DNA of 64,000 nt from Phycisphaerae bacterium (GCA_016927755.1 JAFGLZ010000183.1:62001-126000), one strand, 5' to 3'; positions 1 to 8,335 are shown, counted from the first letter of the stretch. Notes: generated by a model from the letters alone, not told the origin. Made by a program: numbers and translations.

Positions 1-30
1 GCGTTCCGCCCCACGATCATCTCGCCCATA

Positions 31-303
31 TCAAGGCTGTTCTCGACTCAGGTCTACGTCCTCCTGGAAAGGCCGTTTCAGGTCGGCACGGGCCCCCTCG
101 ATCGGAGTGCGACCGGACCGTTCGCCGCCAAAGCCCAGCGTGACGCGGAACGTCGCCCCGGCAGCGGACTCCACGGAGAGGGTCCCCGCCAGGAGCGCCA
201 CCAGTTGCTTGCACAGCGGTAAACCCAGACCGCGGTGCAGTCCCGTCGCTCCCCTAGCCGCGTCGCCCCGCGCTGCGCCGAGCCCCTGCGTAAGACCGAC
301 CAA
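31..303 (-). pseudogene. Remnant of a sensor histidine kinase (C-terminal part of the ATPase domain)
   Basis: The 90-codon frame opens with a TTG and contains a clear HATPase_c G2 box, RGLGLPLCKQLV, followed by the usual closing strands ending in GATFRVTLGF. The dimerisation/phospho-acceptor His region and the N and G1 boxes that a working kinase needs are absent. The reading frame stays open upstream but overlaps the end of the neighbouring PepSY-like gene, so the fragment lies 3' of an unrelated gene on the same strand. A kinase domain this short cannot phosphorylate anything; it looks like the tail left by a deletion. It could instead be a very short independent ATPase-like protein, which I consider unlikely. 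Positions 1-30 downstream are too short to call. Confidence 0.55.
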
Positions 304-311
304 GAGCGCCG

Positions 312-794
312 CTACAGGCGGCGTCCATCCGGGGCCACCTTGATCTTTGCGGGCAGGCCCAACCTCCGGTACTTCGCCTTGTAGTACACCTTGGTCTCCG
401 CGAGCTTGGTGACCTTGCCGGACCCGAGCTTCCCGAGAACCTCCACCTTCTCGATCTCGGTCAGCTTGGCCCCCTTGGTCGCGCCCGTGATCGTCTCGGC
501 GACGGCCTTCGGCAGGTCGCTCATCGCCATCCGCGTGTCGACCTTGATAATCCCCCCGTCATGCGAGAGCTTGACCTCCATCTTCTTGGCGCCCTGCGTC
601 AACTCCGCCTCATAGACCGTCCCACCCCATTTGAGCTCGTTCTCGACCTTCGTAATGGTCGCCTCGGGGAACGCCGTCGCCAGCGACTGTTTCGCCTCCG
701 GCGTCACCTTGCTCAACTCAACCGAGCAACCCGCGGCACAAAGCAGGCACGTCACCGTCGTGTACCAAACGCTCCGGGCATATTGGCCCACCAT
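312..794 (-). CDS. PepSY-like putative lipoprotein
   Basis: A 160-aa exported protein. Residues 1-23 form a signal peptide with the lipobox-like end CLLCAAGC, so Cys23 is probably lipidated. The rest has the PepSY-like/DUF2874 pattern: short helices with alternating Lys/Glu followed by GGTVYEAEL-type strands, seen about twice (residues 30-85 and 90-160). Such domains occur in small periplasmic proteins next to two-component systems and metal genes; their ligand is generally unknown. The ATG start is supported by AAGGAG seven bases upstream. The gene lies 40 bp downstream of a three-repeat relative on the same strand, so the two are probably cotranscribed. Function beyond the fold is not inferred. 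Confidence 0.75.
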   Translation of the reverse strand: MVGQYARSVWYTTVTCLLCAAGCSVELSKVTPEAKQSLATAFPEATITKVENELKWGGTVYEAELTQGAKKMEVKLSHDGGIIKVDTRMAMSDLPKAVAETITGATKGAKLTEIEKVEVLGKLGSGKVTKLAETKVYYKAKYRRLGLPAKIKVAPDGRRL

Positions 795-834
795 GTCATA
801 TCTCCTTCGTCCGTCTCACCGACCCCCTGTCTCG

Positions 835-1521
835 TTAGTCATGAACCGCGATGACCGCCTTGCCCGCCGGCGTCAGCAGGACCTCGCGCTTCTTGCCGTT
901 CACCTCCGCCTTAATCTCATACAGCGTGATCGTCTTCTTCTCGTATTCTACCTTCGATCCCGCCGGAAACCTCTTCTCGGCCGCCTTGCGAACCGCCGCG
1001 GGTACGTCCTCCGCACCCACCTTCTCCTCCAGCTCCATCAGATCGCCATCCGCCGTGACCTCCGCCTCGTGCTTCAGGCCGCCAACCTCCCACTCGGCTT
1101 CGTACACGACCGCGCCGTGCTCCTTCTCGCGCTCCACCTTGATGATCTTGGCCCCGCCGGCGTGCTTCAGAAGGGCATTGCGCGCTGCCTCCGGAACCTG
1201 ATCCAACGAAATCACCTCTTCCTCTTCCTCCCCCTCGATCTCCTTCTTGATCAGCGTCCCGTCAGGCGCAACCTTGATCTCGACCTCTTTCCCTCCGATC
1301 ATCACCTCGGCCTCATACACGGTCTTGCCCTTCTTGGTTTCGCGCTCGATCTCCTGGATGGTACCGCCCTGCGCCTCCTTGAGAATCGTCGCCTTGACGG
1401 CCGGCGGCACCTGATCCAACGACACCTTCTCCTCGTCTGCGTCCTTGGCCAGAACCGTGATGCCCACCGCGCCCAGACAAACCACACTCGCTATCGCTAG
1501 CACCGTCCATCGAATCCTCAT
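835..1521 (-). CDS. Secreted protein with three PepSY-like repeats
   Basis: Start chosen at the ATG of MRIRWTVLAIAS because an AGGAG stands seven bases upstream and a signal peptide (residues 1-26, ending VLAKD) follows at once; the frame is open further upstream but lacks these signs. The 228-aa product contains three PepSY-like units of about 60-70 aa. Units 1 and 2 start with the near-identical SLDQVPPAVKATIL and SLDQVPEAARNALL, and each carries a VYEAEV/VYEAEW strand; unit 3 (EDVPAAVRKAAEKRF) is more diverged. The unit is strongly charged (Lys/Glu). It is the paralogue of the lipoprotein encoded just downstream. A divergent upstream region contains 11-bp-spaced GTCAT repeats, suggesting two-component control. 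Exact role unknown. Confidence 0.8.
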   Translation of the reverse strand: MRIRWTVLAIASVVCLGAVGITVLAKDADEEKVSLDQVPPAVKATILKEAQGGTIQEIERETKKGKTVYEAEVMIGGKEVEIKVAPDGTLIKKEIEGEEEEEVISLDQVPEAARNALLKHAGGAKIIKVEREKEHGAVVYEAEWEVGGLKHEAEVTADGDLMELEEKVGAEDVPAAVRKAAEKRFPAGSKVEYEKKTITLYEIKAEVNGKKREVLLTPAGKAVIAVHD

Positions 1522-1667
1522 GACTGATCTCCTGTTCCAAGCCCTTGCCTGCACCCCCAAAGTCGCGCGATCGGCACGCAGTCGACCGCGAATGCTCACA
1601 ATCAGTATACGGGTCCCGCATGAGAGCACGATGAGAAACGCCCCGCCGAGAGCAACATTGCACGGAT

Positions 1668-1711
1668 GTCATCTTCGCGTCACAGGCATGTCATCGTCCG
1701 TCTGCTAGGGT
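1668..1711 (+). promoter_or_regulatory. OmpR/PhoB-type operator (three 11-bp direct repeats) with -10-like hexamer
   Basis: GTCAT at 1668, GTCAC at 1679 and GTCAT at 1690 are spaced exactly 11 bp, one helical turn. A -10-like TAGGGT follows at 1706-1711, 11 nt after the last half-site, and there is no good -35. This is the architecture of PhoB-type activated promoters, in which the box replaces the -35. The same arrangement recurs at 2187-2230. It would serve the small lipoprotein starting at 1808, and it also lies between that gene and the divergent PepSY-like gene. The regulator is not in the window. Confidence 0.55.
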
Positions 1712-1807
1712 CGTATCCTGTCGTGTCGCTCCAGCGGCCGGTGACAATGCCCTCCGGCCGCACCGAGCGGAGCGGGTGACGTTTGGCAGACAATCAGGAG
1801 AGACGAG

Positions 1808-1975
1808 ATGTTGCATCGTTGGCGTCGGAATCACAAGCGCTGGGCCCTGCTCTGTATGGCGGCCATGCCGGTGCTCGCATCATGCGGATGCACGCTGGAT
1901 CAGTGGATCGTCCCACTTGCCGCGGGGGCCGGGGGACTCCTCGGATGGCAGCTCCTGGGCGCAGGCGCCGCATGA
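1808..1975 (+). CDS. Small lipoprotein, 55 aa
   Basis: A short gene with a convincing layout: CAGGAG 7-12 bases upstream of an ATG, then a basic n-region (MLHRWRRNHKRW), a hydrophobic stretch, and the lipobox VLASC, which puts Cys26 at the mature N terminus. The mature part is only about 30 residues: GCTLDQW followed by a glycine/leucine-rich hydrophobic tail. It is probably a membrane-attached micro-lipoprotein. I do not recognise a named family, although very short lipoproteins with a CTL-type start are common in planctomycete annotations (recollection, not checked). It is preceded by the 11-bp repeat operator and followed by a strong terminator hairpin, so it is likely a single-gene transcript. 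Confidence 0.6.
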   Translation: MLHRWRRNHKRWALLCMAAMPVLASCGCTLDQWIVPLAAGAGGLLGWQLLGAGAA

Positions 1976-2068
1976 CCTGGATCAACCCTTCACCGACCCG
2001 GAGGATTCGAGGCTGACGCCCCGAATCAGAGCCTCCGTTGCCCCGGACGTCGACGTCGACGTCCTTCT

Positions 2069-2113
2069 GCTCCCTCGCCGCTCGACCCCGCGGCGAGGGA
2101 GCTTCCCTTTCTT
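2069..2113 (+). terminator. Intrinsic terminator after the small lipoprotein gene
   Basis: A perfect 13-bp GC-rich stem (2069-2081 with 2090-2102) closes an 8-nt loop and is followed by TTCCCTTTCTT. It separates the small lipoprotein gene from the phosphatase gene. Confidence 0.75.
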
Positions 2114-2186
2114 GACGCGGTCCGTCGAGCTCCAGCGACGCCGTGACGGCGCGCCTCCCAAGAGCCGGGCGGAACATGACGGAGAT

Positions 2187-2230
2187 GTCATCTTCATGTC
2201 ATGCCGATGTAATGATCCGAAGACTACGTT
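2187..2230 (+). promoter_or_regulatory. Second OmpR/PhoB-type operator with -10-like hexamer
   Basis: GTCAT at 2187, GTCAT at 2198 and GTAAT at 2209 are spaced exactly 11 bp. TACGTT at 2225-2230 lies 11 nt after the last half-site, as TAGGGT does at the 1668 operator. Both sites begin with GATGTCATCTTC. The predicted transcript starts near 2237, which argues that the phosphatase is translated from the ATG at 2260 and not from in-frame ATGs within the operator. Confidence 0.55.
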
Positions 2231-2259
2231 GGAGCCTCAACTGTGATCGCTCTGACCGG

Positions 2260-2835
2260 ATGGGCCGGACTGTGAAGAGAAGTGTGCATAGAGCATCCGC
2301 CTTCGTCGGTGTCGTCGGGTTCTGCGCCGCCGCAGGCCTGATTGTCTACTACCGGTACTTCTACATCAGGCATTTCCGAGTCGTCCAAGAGAACGCCGTC
2401 TATCGTAGCGGTCAGCCGAAAAGAGGTGATTTGGCGCGATTGCGCGACACCTACGGTGTCAGAACGATCGTCAACCTGCGGCGCGCCGACGAGCAGGATG
2501 GTTCCAAGGGACCGTCTCTGGCCGAGGAACGCTTGGAGGCCGAGCAGCTCGGCCTTCGATTCATCCATCTGCCAATGCACGGCGACGCGACCGTCGACCC
2601 CAATATCGTCGACCGATGGCTCGACGTCGCCCGCGACGAGGCCAATCACCCCATCCTCGTTCACTGCAAAGCGGGAATCGATCGAACCGGACTGCTGGCA
2701 GCCGCCTACCGGATACGCGTTCAGGGCTGGACCGCCCAAACCGCCCTGGACGAGGCCGTCAGAGAGGGAATCGATCCCCTCAACGATCAGAACCTCGTCA
2801 GATACATCCTCGCCTGCGGCGGCTCGCACAAATGA
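2260..2835 (+). CDS. Membrane-anchored tyrosine/dual-specificity phosphatase
   Basis: The 191-aa product from ATG 2260 has one N-terminal membrane segment (about residues 12-32) and then a cysteine-phosphatase domain. The P-loop HCKAGIDRTG (Cx5R) supplies the nucleophilic Cys and phosphate-binding Arg. Upstream are the family hallmarks YRSGQP near the domain start and TIVNLR before the general-acid loop. This pattern matches the cyanobacterial/planctomycete DSP-like (beta-lactamase-associated hydrolase/tyrosine phosphatase) proteins, which remove phosphate from phosphoproteins or small phosphorylated compounds. The frame is open upstream (ATG 2143, 2212), but those codons fall in or before the 11-bp repeat operator. 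Substrate unknown. A 23-bp repeat lies just after the stop. Confidence 0.75.
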   Translation: MGRTVKRSVHRASAFVGVVGFCAAAGLIVYYRYFYIRHFRVVQENAVYRSGQPKRGDLARLRDTYGVRTIVNLRRADEQDGSKGPSLAEERLEAEQLGLRFIHLPMHGDATVDPNIVDRWLDVARDEANHPILVHCKAGIDRTGLLAAAYRIRVQGWTAQTALDEAVREGIDPLNDQNLVRYILACGGSHK

Positions 2836-2847
2836 AGGTCGATCGTT

Positions 2848-2870
2848 GCACGGGCATCTTGCCCATGGAT
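2848..2870 (+). repeat. 23-bp palindromic interspersed repeat, copy 1
   Basis: 22 of 23 bases match the copy at 22795-22817. The core is an inverted repeat, CACGGGCA-TCT-TGCCC(A/G)TG, here with one mismatch. It sits between the convergent ends of the phosphatase and RND pump genes. A further half, CACGGGCAGAAG, follows at 2874, as if a longer element has decayed. Confidence 0.7.
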
Positions 2871-2916
2871 TCTCACGGGCAGAAGGTCCGCGCCGCGCGT
2901 TGGGCCTGCACACGTC

Positions 2917-5900
2917 TCACCCCTCAGTGACCGCGCCGAGACCGGATCTGTTCCGCTCAACCCACCCGTACACCGCTGGGATGACAAACAGCGTCAGCAG
3001 CGTCGACGTCGTCAGGCCGAAGACGACCACCACCGCTAATGGCCGCTGTACGTCCGAGCCGATCCCCCGCGCAAGCAACAGAGGAAGGAGCCCGAGAACC
3101 GTCGTCATCGCCGTCATCAAGACCGGCCTGAGCCGGAGCAGCCCTCCCTCGACGATGGAATCAGACACCGACCGACCGCGCGCCCGAAGATCGTTGATCG
3201 TGCTCACCAACACCACGCCGTTCTGAACCGCGATGCCGAACAGCGCGATGAAACCCACCGACGCCGGCACCGACAGATACTCCCCCGTCACGATCAGCCC
3301 GATGACCCCGCCGATCAGCGCCAGCGGAACGTTCACGATGATGATGAAGGCGTACCGCATCGCCCCGAAGGCCATCCACAGCATCACGAACACCGCCGCG
3401 ATCACGATCGGAACGATGATCGACAGCCGGGCCATCGCCCGCTGCTGGTTCTCGAACTGCCCGCCGTACTCAATCGTGTACCCCGGCGGCAACTCGACCT
3501 TCTCCTCGATCCGCCGCCGGATGTCCGCGATCACCCCACCCATGTCCCGACCGCGGACGTTGCCCTGTACGATCCATCGCCGCTGGTTCTTCTCGCGATT
3601 GATCTGGATCGGCCCGATCACCTCCTTCACCTCCGCGACCTGGCTCAACGGAATAAGCGAGCCGTCGTCCGTGTGAACAAGCAGGTTCCGGATTGCCTCG
3701 ACGTCCACGCGACGATCCTCTCGGAAGCGGACGTGAATGCCGAACCGCCGCGTGTGGAGGTACAGCGTGTCGATCACCTCGCCCCCGATCGCCAGCTCCA
3801 CCATCTCCTGGATCTGACTCACGGCGATGCCGTACCGCGAGCACGTCGCGCGATCCGCCACGATCTGCACCTGTGGTTGGCCGAAGCTCTGCTCCGTGGA
3901 CAAATCGACCAGACCCGGAACGCCCTCGATCGCCGCGTGGATCTCCGTCGCCTTCGTCCGAAGGACGTCAAGGTCCTCGCCGTACAGCTTGATGGCCAGT
4001 TGCGCGCGAATGCCCGAGAGCAGCTCGTCGAACGCGTTCTGGATCGGCTGCGTGAAGTTGAGCTGCACCCCCGGCCACGACGACAACTCCCGGTTCAGCG
4101 TGGCCACGAGCTGCTGCTTGTTCCGATGATGCGCCCACTGCTCCGTCGGCGTCAGCTCGATGTGGATCTCCGCGTAGTTGACCGGGTGCGGATGGCTGCC
4201 CGCCTCTGGGCGACCGATTCGAGAGACCGTCTCCTTCACCTCCGGGTGCGTTGCGATCCGGCGTTCGAGCGCCTTGACGGTCTCCGTCGCTTTCTCCAGC
4301 GAGATCGACGGGGACATCGTCACGCCAATCAGGATCGACCCCTCCTCCAACGTCGGGATGAACTCCGTCCCGATGAACGGCAGCGCCGCCACGCTCCCCG
4401 CGAAGACCGCCAGCGCCGCCACCACCACCGGCGCCCGCCGCCGCGTCACGCCAACCAGCAGCGGACGGTAGGCCCTTTGCAGCCATGAGATGAGCCGCTG
4501 GGGCTTCGCGGCGCCCTTCTTCAAGAGCAGCGACGACAGCACCGGCGTGACTACTAGCGCCGTCAGCATGGAGCCGAGCAGCGCGAATGCGATGGTGAAC
4601 GCCATCGGCGAAAACATCTTGCCCTCCACGCCCTCCAGCGTGAAGATCGGCAGGAACACCGTGATGATGATCGCGATCGAGAAGACGATCGGCCGACTGA
4701 CCTCCCTCGCCGCGGCCAGGATGACCGCCGACTTCGACGCCCCCGCCTTGTCGCCCTCGTTCAGGTGGCGATAGATGTTCTCCACCATCACGATCGCCCC
4801 GTCGCCCAACATCCCGATCGCGATGGCGATACCGCCCAGCGACATCAAGTTGGCCGAAATGCCCTTGATCCCCATACAGATCACGGCGATCAACGCACAG
4901 ATCGGCAGCGACACCGTCACGATGAAGGCCGTCCGAACGTTTCCGAGAAACAAGAAGAGCGTCAGCAGCACGAGCACCGCGCCCTGGAGCAGCGCCTTCT
5001 TCACCGTCCACGTCGCTTGCTCGACCAGCTCGGACTGTTCGTAATACGGAACCAGCGAGACGCCCTCGGGCAGTGAGGCTCGAACGGTCTCGACCTTCTC
5101 GTACAATCGCCGGATCACCTCCGAAGTGTTCTCGCCGAAAAGCTTGAGCACCATGCCCGAGACGACTTCTCTCTCGCCGTTGCGCGTGACCACGCCCCGG
5201 CGGATCTCGTTGCCGTACACGACCTCCGCGATATCGCTGAGCCGGATCGGAACGCCACCCTCCACCTTCACCGGGATGTTCCGAATGTCCTCCAGACTGC
5301 CCAGCAGCCCCAGCCCGCGAACGAGCGACTCCTCGGACCCGATGACCAGGAACTGACCCCCGGCGTTCTTGTTGTTCCGCTTGACCGCCTCGACGATGTC
5401 CTCGAGACAAAGCCCATATCGTAGCAAGGCGTCCGGATCGACGCGGATCTGGTACTGAAGAACGTGCCCGCCGATCGACAGAATGTCCGTCACCCCCGGA
5501 ACCGTCCGCAACTGGAACTTGACGACCCAGTCATTGAGCTCGCGCAGGTACGTGTTGGCGTCCTTGCCGCCCGTGTCCACGTCCTTCTCGAGCGTCAAGT
5601 AGTAGATGAAGATCTGACCCAGCCCCGTCGAGATCGGGCCCAGCGCCGGCGGGTCGTGCATCTCCGGAAGCTCCGACGTCGCGCTCGCCAATCTCTCGGC
5701 CACGAGCTGACGCGCGAAGTAGATGTCGACGTCGTCCCGAAAGTACACGTAAATGACCGCCATGCCGAAAGCCGACGTCGACTTGATCTGTCGCACGCCC
5801 GGCAAGCCGTTCATCGCCGACTCGATCGGAGTCGTGATCAGCCGCTCGATCTCCTCCGGCGCCATCCCGTGCGCCTCCGCGAACACGGGAACCATGATCG

Positions 5901-6030
5901 GAGAGATGTCCGGAAAGGCGTCCACCGGCATCCGCCCGTACTCGTAAGCGCCGCAGGCGATCACGCCGACCACCCCCAGCGCGACCAACCCCCTGGCCCT
6001 GAGTGACACCTCGACGAGTCGATCAATCAT
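2917..6030 (-). CDS. CzcA-type heavy-metal efflux RND transporter, inner-membrane pump
   Basis: A full-length 1037-aa RND permease of the heavy-metal efflux class, which exchanges protons for divalent cations and passes them through an adaptor and outer-membrane channel. It has the expected two-fold layout: TM1 (residues about 12-30), porter loops, TM2-6, a second TM at about 530, a second porter loop and TM8-12. TM4 carries GDGAIVMVENIYRHL, with the Asp and Glu residues used for proton relay. The porter segment reads FTQPIQNAFDELLSGIRA, close to CzcA; the methionines that bind Cu/Ag in CusA are not evident. I therefore favour Zn/Co/Cd/Ni over copper. It lies 61 bp downstream of its adaptor on the same strand. 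No CzcC/TolC-type gene is in the window. Confidence 0.92.
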   Translation of the reverse strand: MIDRLVEVSLRARGLVALGVVGVIACGAYEYGRMPVDAFPDISPIMVPVFAEAHGMAPEEIERLITTPIESAMNGLPGVRQIKSTSAFGMAVIYVYFRDDVDIYFARQLVAERLASATSELPEMHDPPALGPISTGLGQIFIYYLTLEKDVDTGGKDANTYLRELNDWVVKFQLRTVPGVTDILSIGGHVLQYQIRVDPDALLRYGLCLEDIVEAVKRNNKNAGGQFLVIGSEESLVRGLGLLGSLEDIRNIPVKVEGGVPIRLSDIAEVVYGNEIRRGVVTRNGEREVVSGMVLKLFGENTSEVIRRLYEKVETVRASLPEGVSLVPYYEQSELVEQATWTVKKALLQGAVLVLLTLFLFLGNVRTAFIVTVSLPICALIAVICMGIKGISANLMSLGGIAIAIGMLGDGAIVMVENIYRHLNEGDKAGASKSAVILAAAREVSRPIVFSIAIIITVFLPIFTLEGVEGKMFSPMAFTIAFALLGSMLTALVVTPVLSSLLLKKGAAKPQRLISWLQRAYRPLLVGVTRRRAPVVVAALAVFAGSVAALPFIGTEFIPTLEEGSILIGVTMSPSISLEKATETVKALERRIATHPEVKETVSRIGRPEAGSHPHPVNYAEIHIELTPTEQWAHHRNKQQLVATLNRELSSWPGVQLNFTQPIQNAFDELLSGIRAQLAIKLYGEDLDVLRTKATEIHAAIEGVPGLVDLSTEQSFGQPQVQIVADRATCSRYGIAVSQIQEMVELAIGGEVIDTLYLHTRRFGIHVRFREDRRVDVEAIRNLLVHTDDGSLIPLSQVAEVKEVIGPIQINREKNQRRWIVQGNVRGRDMGGVIADIRRRIEEKVELPPGYTIEYGGQFENQQRAMARLSIIVPIVIAAVFVMLWMAFGAMRYAFIIIVNVPLALIGGVIGLIVTGEYLSVPASVGFIALFGIAVQNGVVLVSTINDLRARGRSVSDSIVEGGLLRLRPVLMTAMTTVLGLLPLLLARGIGSDVQRPLAVVVVFGLTTSTLLTLFVIPAVYGWVERNRSGLGAVTEG

Positions 6031-6091
6031 CCCGCTTCCCTCACGGCCTCAGGCGCCAATCCCAGAACCGAACCCCGAGACCCGAGCCCTA

Positions 6092-7738
6092 TCAGTGCCC
6101 GTGCCCCGCATGGGCGCCAAGCCCACTCGTAACGATCTTGGCCTTCAGCTCGAACGCGCCGGCGGTGACGTACCGCTCCCCCGCCGTCAGACCGGACGTG
6201 ACCTCCGCATGCGTCGCCGTAGCGCTTCCCAGTGCGATCGGCGTCGCCTTCAGCCCTTCCTTCGTCTCCACGAAGACGACCGCCTTGTCGCCGATCCGTT
6301 GAACCGCCGTCTTCGGCACCACAACCCCCGCCTCGCCCCGTCCGACCGTCATCCGGGCCTTAACGAACATGCCGGGGCGCCACCGACCCTCCGGGTTCGC
6401 CAGCACCACCCGCGCGAGCGTCGTCCGCGTCTTCTCGTCGACCACGGGCGAGACGTAACCGACCGCCCCCTCCATGGTGAGGGCTTCGCCGCTCGCGGCG
6501 ACCAATACGCCCCGGCCCTTGGTCACCTGTGCCAAGTCCTTCTGGTAGACGCGGATGTTCACCCACACGGTGCTCAGATCCGCAATCGTGAAAGCGCCGG
6601 CCTCATCCCCGTGCTTCTCCCCGAGCGTCAAGTGCTTCTGGATCACCGTTCCATCGAACGGAGCCCGAAGCGGGTACCAACCCAACCGCTCGCCGTCGAG
6701 CTGCCGCTGCACGTCCGCCGCCGGCGCCTCGGGCTTTCGCTTCGCGCACTCCTTGCAGTTTGGGTCGCTGCAGTGCGACGCCGGCTTCGTGGCGGTCGTG
6801 CCCACCTCCGTAAGCCGCTCGAGCCGTTTGATCTCGTCGGCCGTCAAGCCCAGAACGTTCAGACGCCGTTCCGCCCCCTTCAACTCGATCTCACGAACCT
6901 GCTGGTCCCGCTTCGCCTCCGCCAGGTCGCGACGAACCTTGAACCCGATCGTATCGCGCGTCGCCGCGTAGGACGCGTCCGCCTTCTTGAGCGCCATCTC
7001 GGCGGCCTGAAAGCTCTTCGCGCTGGCGATCTTCTTGTCGAACAACGCCTTCTCACGCTCATACGATCCCCGCGCCAGAACGAGCTCCGAATAGGCCGTC
7101 ACCAGCGAACTGCGGTTCTCACCCATCGACGTCCCGTTCATGGCGATCAACGTCTCCAACGACGGTCCCGATTCCAGCAGCTTCAGGAACGCCAGCGTGT
7201 TGTCGCGGATCTCCTGAGCCCGCGTCAGATCGATCGTGCAACACCCGAGTTCCGACCACTTGGCGAGGTAGTCGACTTTCGCCTGCCCCAGCTCAACGCT
7301 CTCGAGCCAGGCCATGACCTCACCGGACCGGACGCTGTCGCCGACGTTCTTGAGGACCTCCCGAACGATCCCAGGGGCACGAGGCACGATGTGCGCCACG
7401 CGGTCCTCGTTCAGCGCCACCTCGCCCGGAAGCTCCGAATGGATCGTCAGCTCCCCCGCCCCGGCCGTCGACAACTCGACGCCGATCGCTTTGCGCTGGG
7501 CCTCATCCAGAAGAACCACCTCCTCGCCGCCGTGACTGTCGGCTTCGGCGTGGTCGTGACCTTCGTGTTCCTCAGGTCCCTCGGCCTCGCCACGATCGCC
7601 ATGATCATGCCCCTCATGGCCGACCTCACCGTGTTCGCCGTGCGCTTCGGCGCCCGGCCAGTGCCGCGCGACGCCGACGCCCGCCCCGAGGCCAACAAGC
7701 AGCGCCACGATCACTGCTGCCATGCCCTGCCCGTTCAT
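6092..7738 (-). CDS. RND efflux periplasmic adaptor with His-rich N terminus (CzcB/CusB type)
   Basis: Membrane-fusion protein of about 548 aa that links the RND pump encoded next to it to an outer-membrane channel. The ATG at 7738 is preferred to the frame opening at 7771 because GGAGG lies eight bases upstream and the membrane segment (residues 5-22) follows directly. Next comes a His/Asp/Glu-rich stretch (about residues 30-75, with repeated HEGHDH) likely to bind metal. The lipoyl/hairpin core follows, interrupted by a Cys/His insertion HCSDPNCKECAKRKPE, which looks like a second metal site. The beta-barrel and membrane-proximal domains complete it, and the C terminus ends in GLGAHAGHGH, again His-rich. 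Likely induced with the pump as one transcript. Confidence 0.9.
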   Translation of the reverse strand: MNGQGMAAVIVALLVGLGAGVGVARHWPGAEAHGEHGEVGHEGHDHGDRGEAEGPEEHEGHDHAEADSHGGEEVVLLDEAQRKAIGVELSTAGAGELTIHSELPGEVALNEDRVAHIVPRAPGIVREVLKNVGDSVRSGEVMAWLESVELGQAKVDYLAKWSELGCCTIDLTRAQEIRDNTLAFLKLLESGPSLETLIAMNGTSMGENRSSLVTAYSELVLARGSYEREKALFDKKIASAKSFQAAEMALKKADASYAATRDTIGFKVRRDLAEAKRDQQVREIELKGAERRLNVLGLTADEIKRLERLTEVGTTATKPASHCSDPNCKECAKRKPEAPAADVQRQLDGERLGWYPLRAPFDGTVIQKHLTLGEKHGDEAGAFTIADLSTVWVNIRVYQKDLAQVTKGRGVLVAASGEALTMEGAVGYVSPVVDEKTRTTLARVVLANPEGRWRPGMFVKARMTVGRGEAGVVVPKTAVQRIGDKAVVFVETKEGLKATPIALGSATATHAEVTSGLTAGERYVTAGAFELKAKIVTSGLGAHAGHGH

Positions 7739-7760
7739 CACGACATCCTCCAATCGCAAC

Positions 7761-7779
7761 CAGTCAAACAACAGTCAAA
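7761..7779. promoter_or_regulatory. Pair of CAGTCAAA direct repeats spaced 11 bp upstream of the metal-efflux operon
   Basis: CAGTCAAA occurs at 7761-7768 and again at 7772-7779, 11 bp apart, starting 22 bp upstream of the adaptor ATG. On the coding strand the motif reads TTTGACTG. Spacing and GTCA core resemble the 1668 and 2187 sites, but the orientation points away from the operon and the match is short, so this is a weak operator candidate. Confidence 0.3.
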
Positions 7780-7972
7780 AGAGCGCCACCGCGGTCGGGA
7801 TGTCGCTCGTATTGGGCTCGTACTCGAGAACTCGCCGCGCCAATGTGTCCGGCGCGTGACCCCGAGCATGCAGGCTCAATCCGCCTCGCACGCCTAAGGC
7901 AAACCGTCTATCCGAGTCGGGAAAATGCTGGACCGCGCCCGGCCAGTGCCGCGCGCGGATCAGGATGGGTCA

Positions 7973-8335
7973 TCAAATGAGAAGCGGCAGCGTCCGTGCC
8001 GTCAGCGTGGGTGGACCACCGGACCGCAGGACCAGGCCGTGCCTCGGAGAAGGATGGATCGGCTCGGGCGACGCCAGGTCGCCCGCAATCGAGAACGACT
8101 CCGTTCTCTCCGGAGCAGGCAGGTGATCGTCCTGCACTCGCCCTTCCGGCAAGACCGGGGCGAGCGCCGTACGACACGGATCGTCGTCACAGCCGTGATT
8201 CTCGCAGCCGTCGTCTTCAACGTCCTGCCCACAATGGGTTTCCGCGCATGCATGGACGATCCACCCGCCCGCGCACAAGGCCGGACCCACAGTGAATGCC
8301 CACGCAACCAGAATGGAAGCGGCTAGTCGATCCAT
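7973..8335 (-). CDS. Small exported Cys/His-rich protein next to metal-efflux genes
   Basis: From the ATG at 8335 the 120-aa product has a signal peptide (MDRLAASILVAWAF, cleavage near residue 22) and then a compact acidic segment with many possible metal ligands: HACAETHCGQDVEDDGC, then ENHGCDDDPC. The C-terminal half is Pro/Arg-rich and unremarkable. Because it is on the same strand and just upstream of the adaptor/pump pair, a periplasmic metal-binding role is plausible; I know of similar small Cys/His exported proteins beside RND metal pumps but cannot name the family. GGGTGG lies only a few bases before the ATG, so the start is uncertain. It may alternatively be a non-coding open frame. 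Confidence 0.5.
   Translation of the reverse strand: MDRLAASILVAWAFTVGPALCAGGWIVHACAETHCGQDVEDDGCENHGCDDDPCRTALAPVLPEGRVQDDHLPAPERTESFSIAGDLASPEPIHPSPRHGLVLRSGGPPTLTARTLPLLI

Noticed and set aside
16-342. Plus-strand open frame 107-343 opposite the kinase remnant
   Set aside because: Pro/Arg/Ser-rich translation with no signal; the opposite strand carries a clear HATPase_c motif.
1776-2246. A 156-codon open frame overlapping the small lipoprotein gene
   Set aside because: It lacks a ribosome site and any domain, and overlaps the better supported 55-aa lipoprotein and a terminator.
6095-7897. A 600-codon plus-strand open frame
   Set aside because: Antisense shadow of the His-rich RND adaptor gene.
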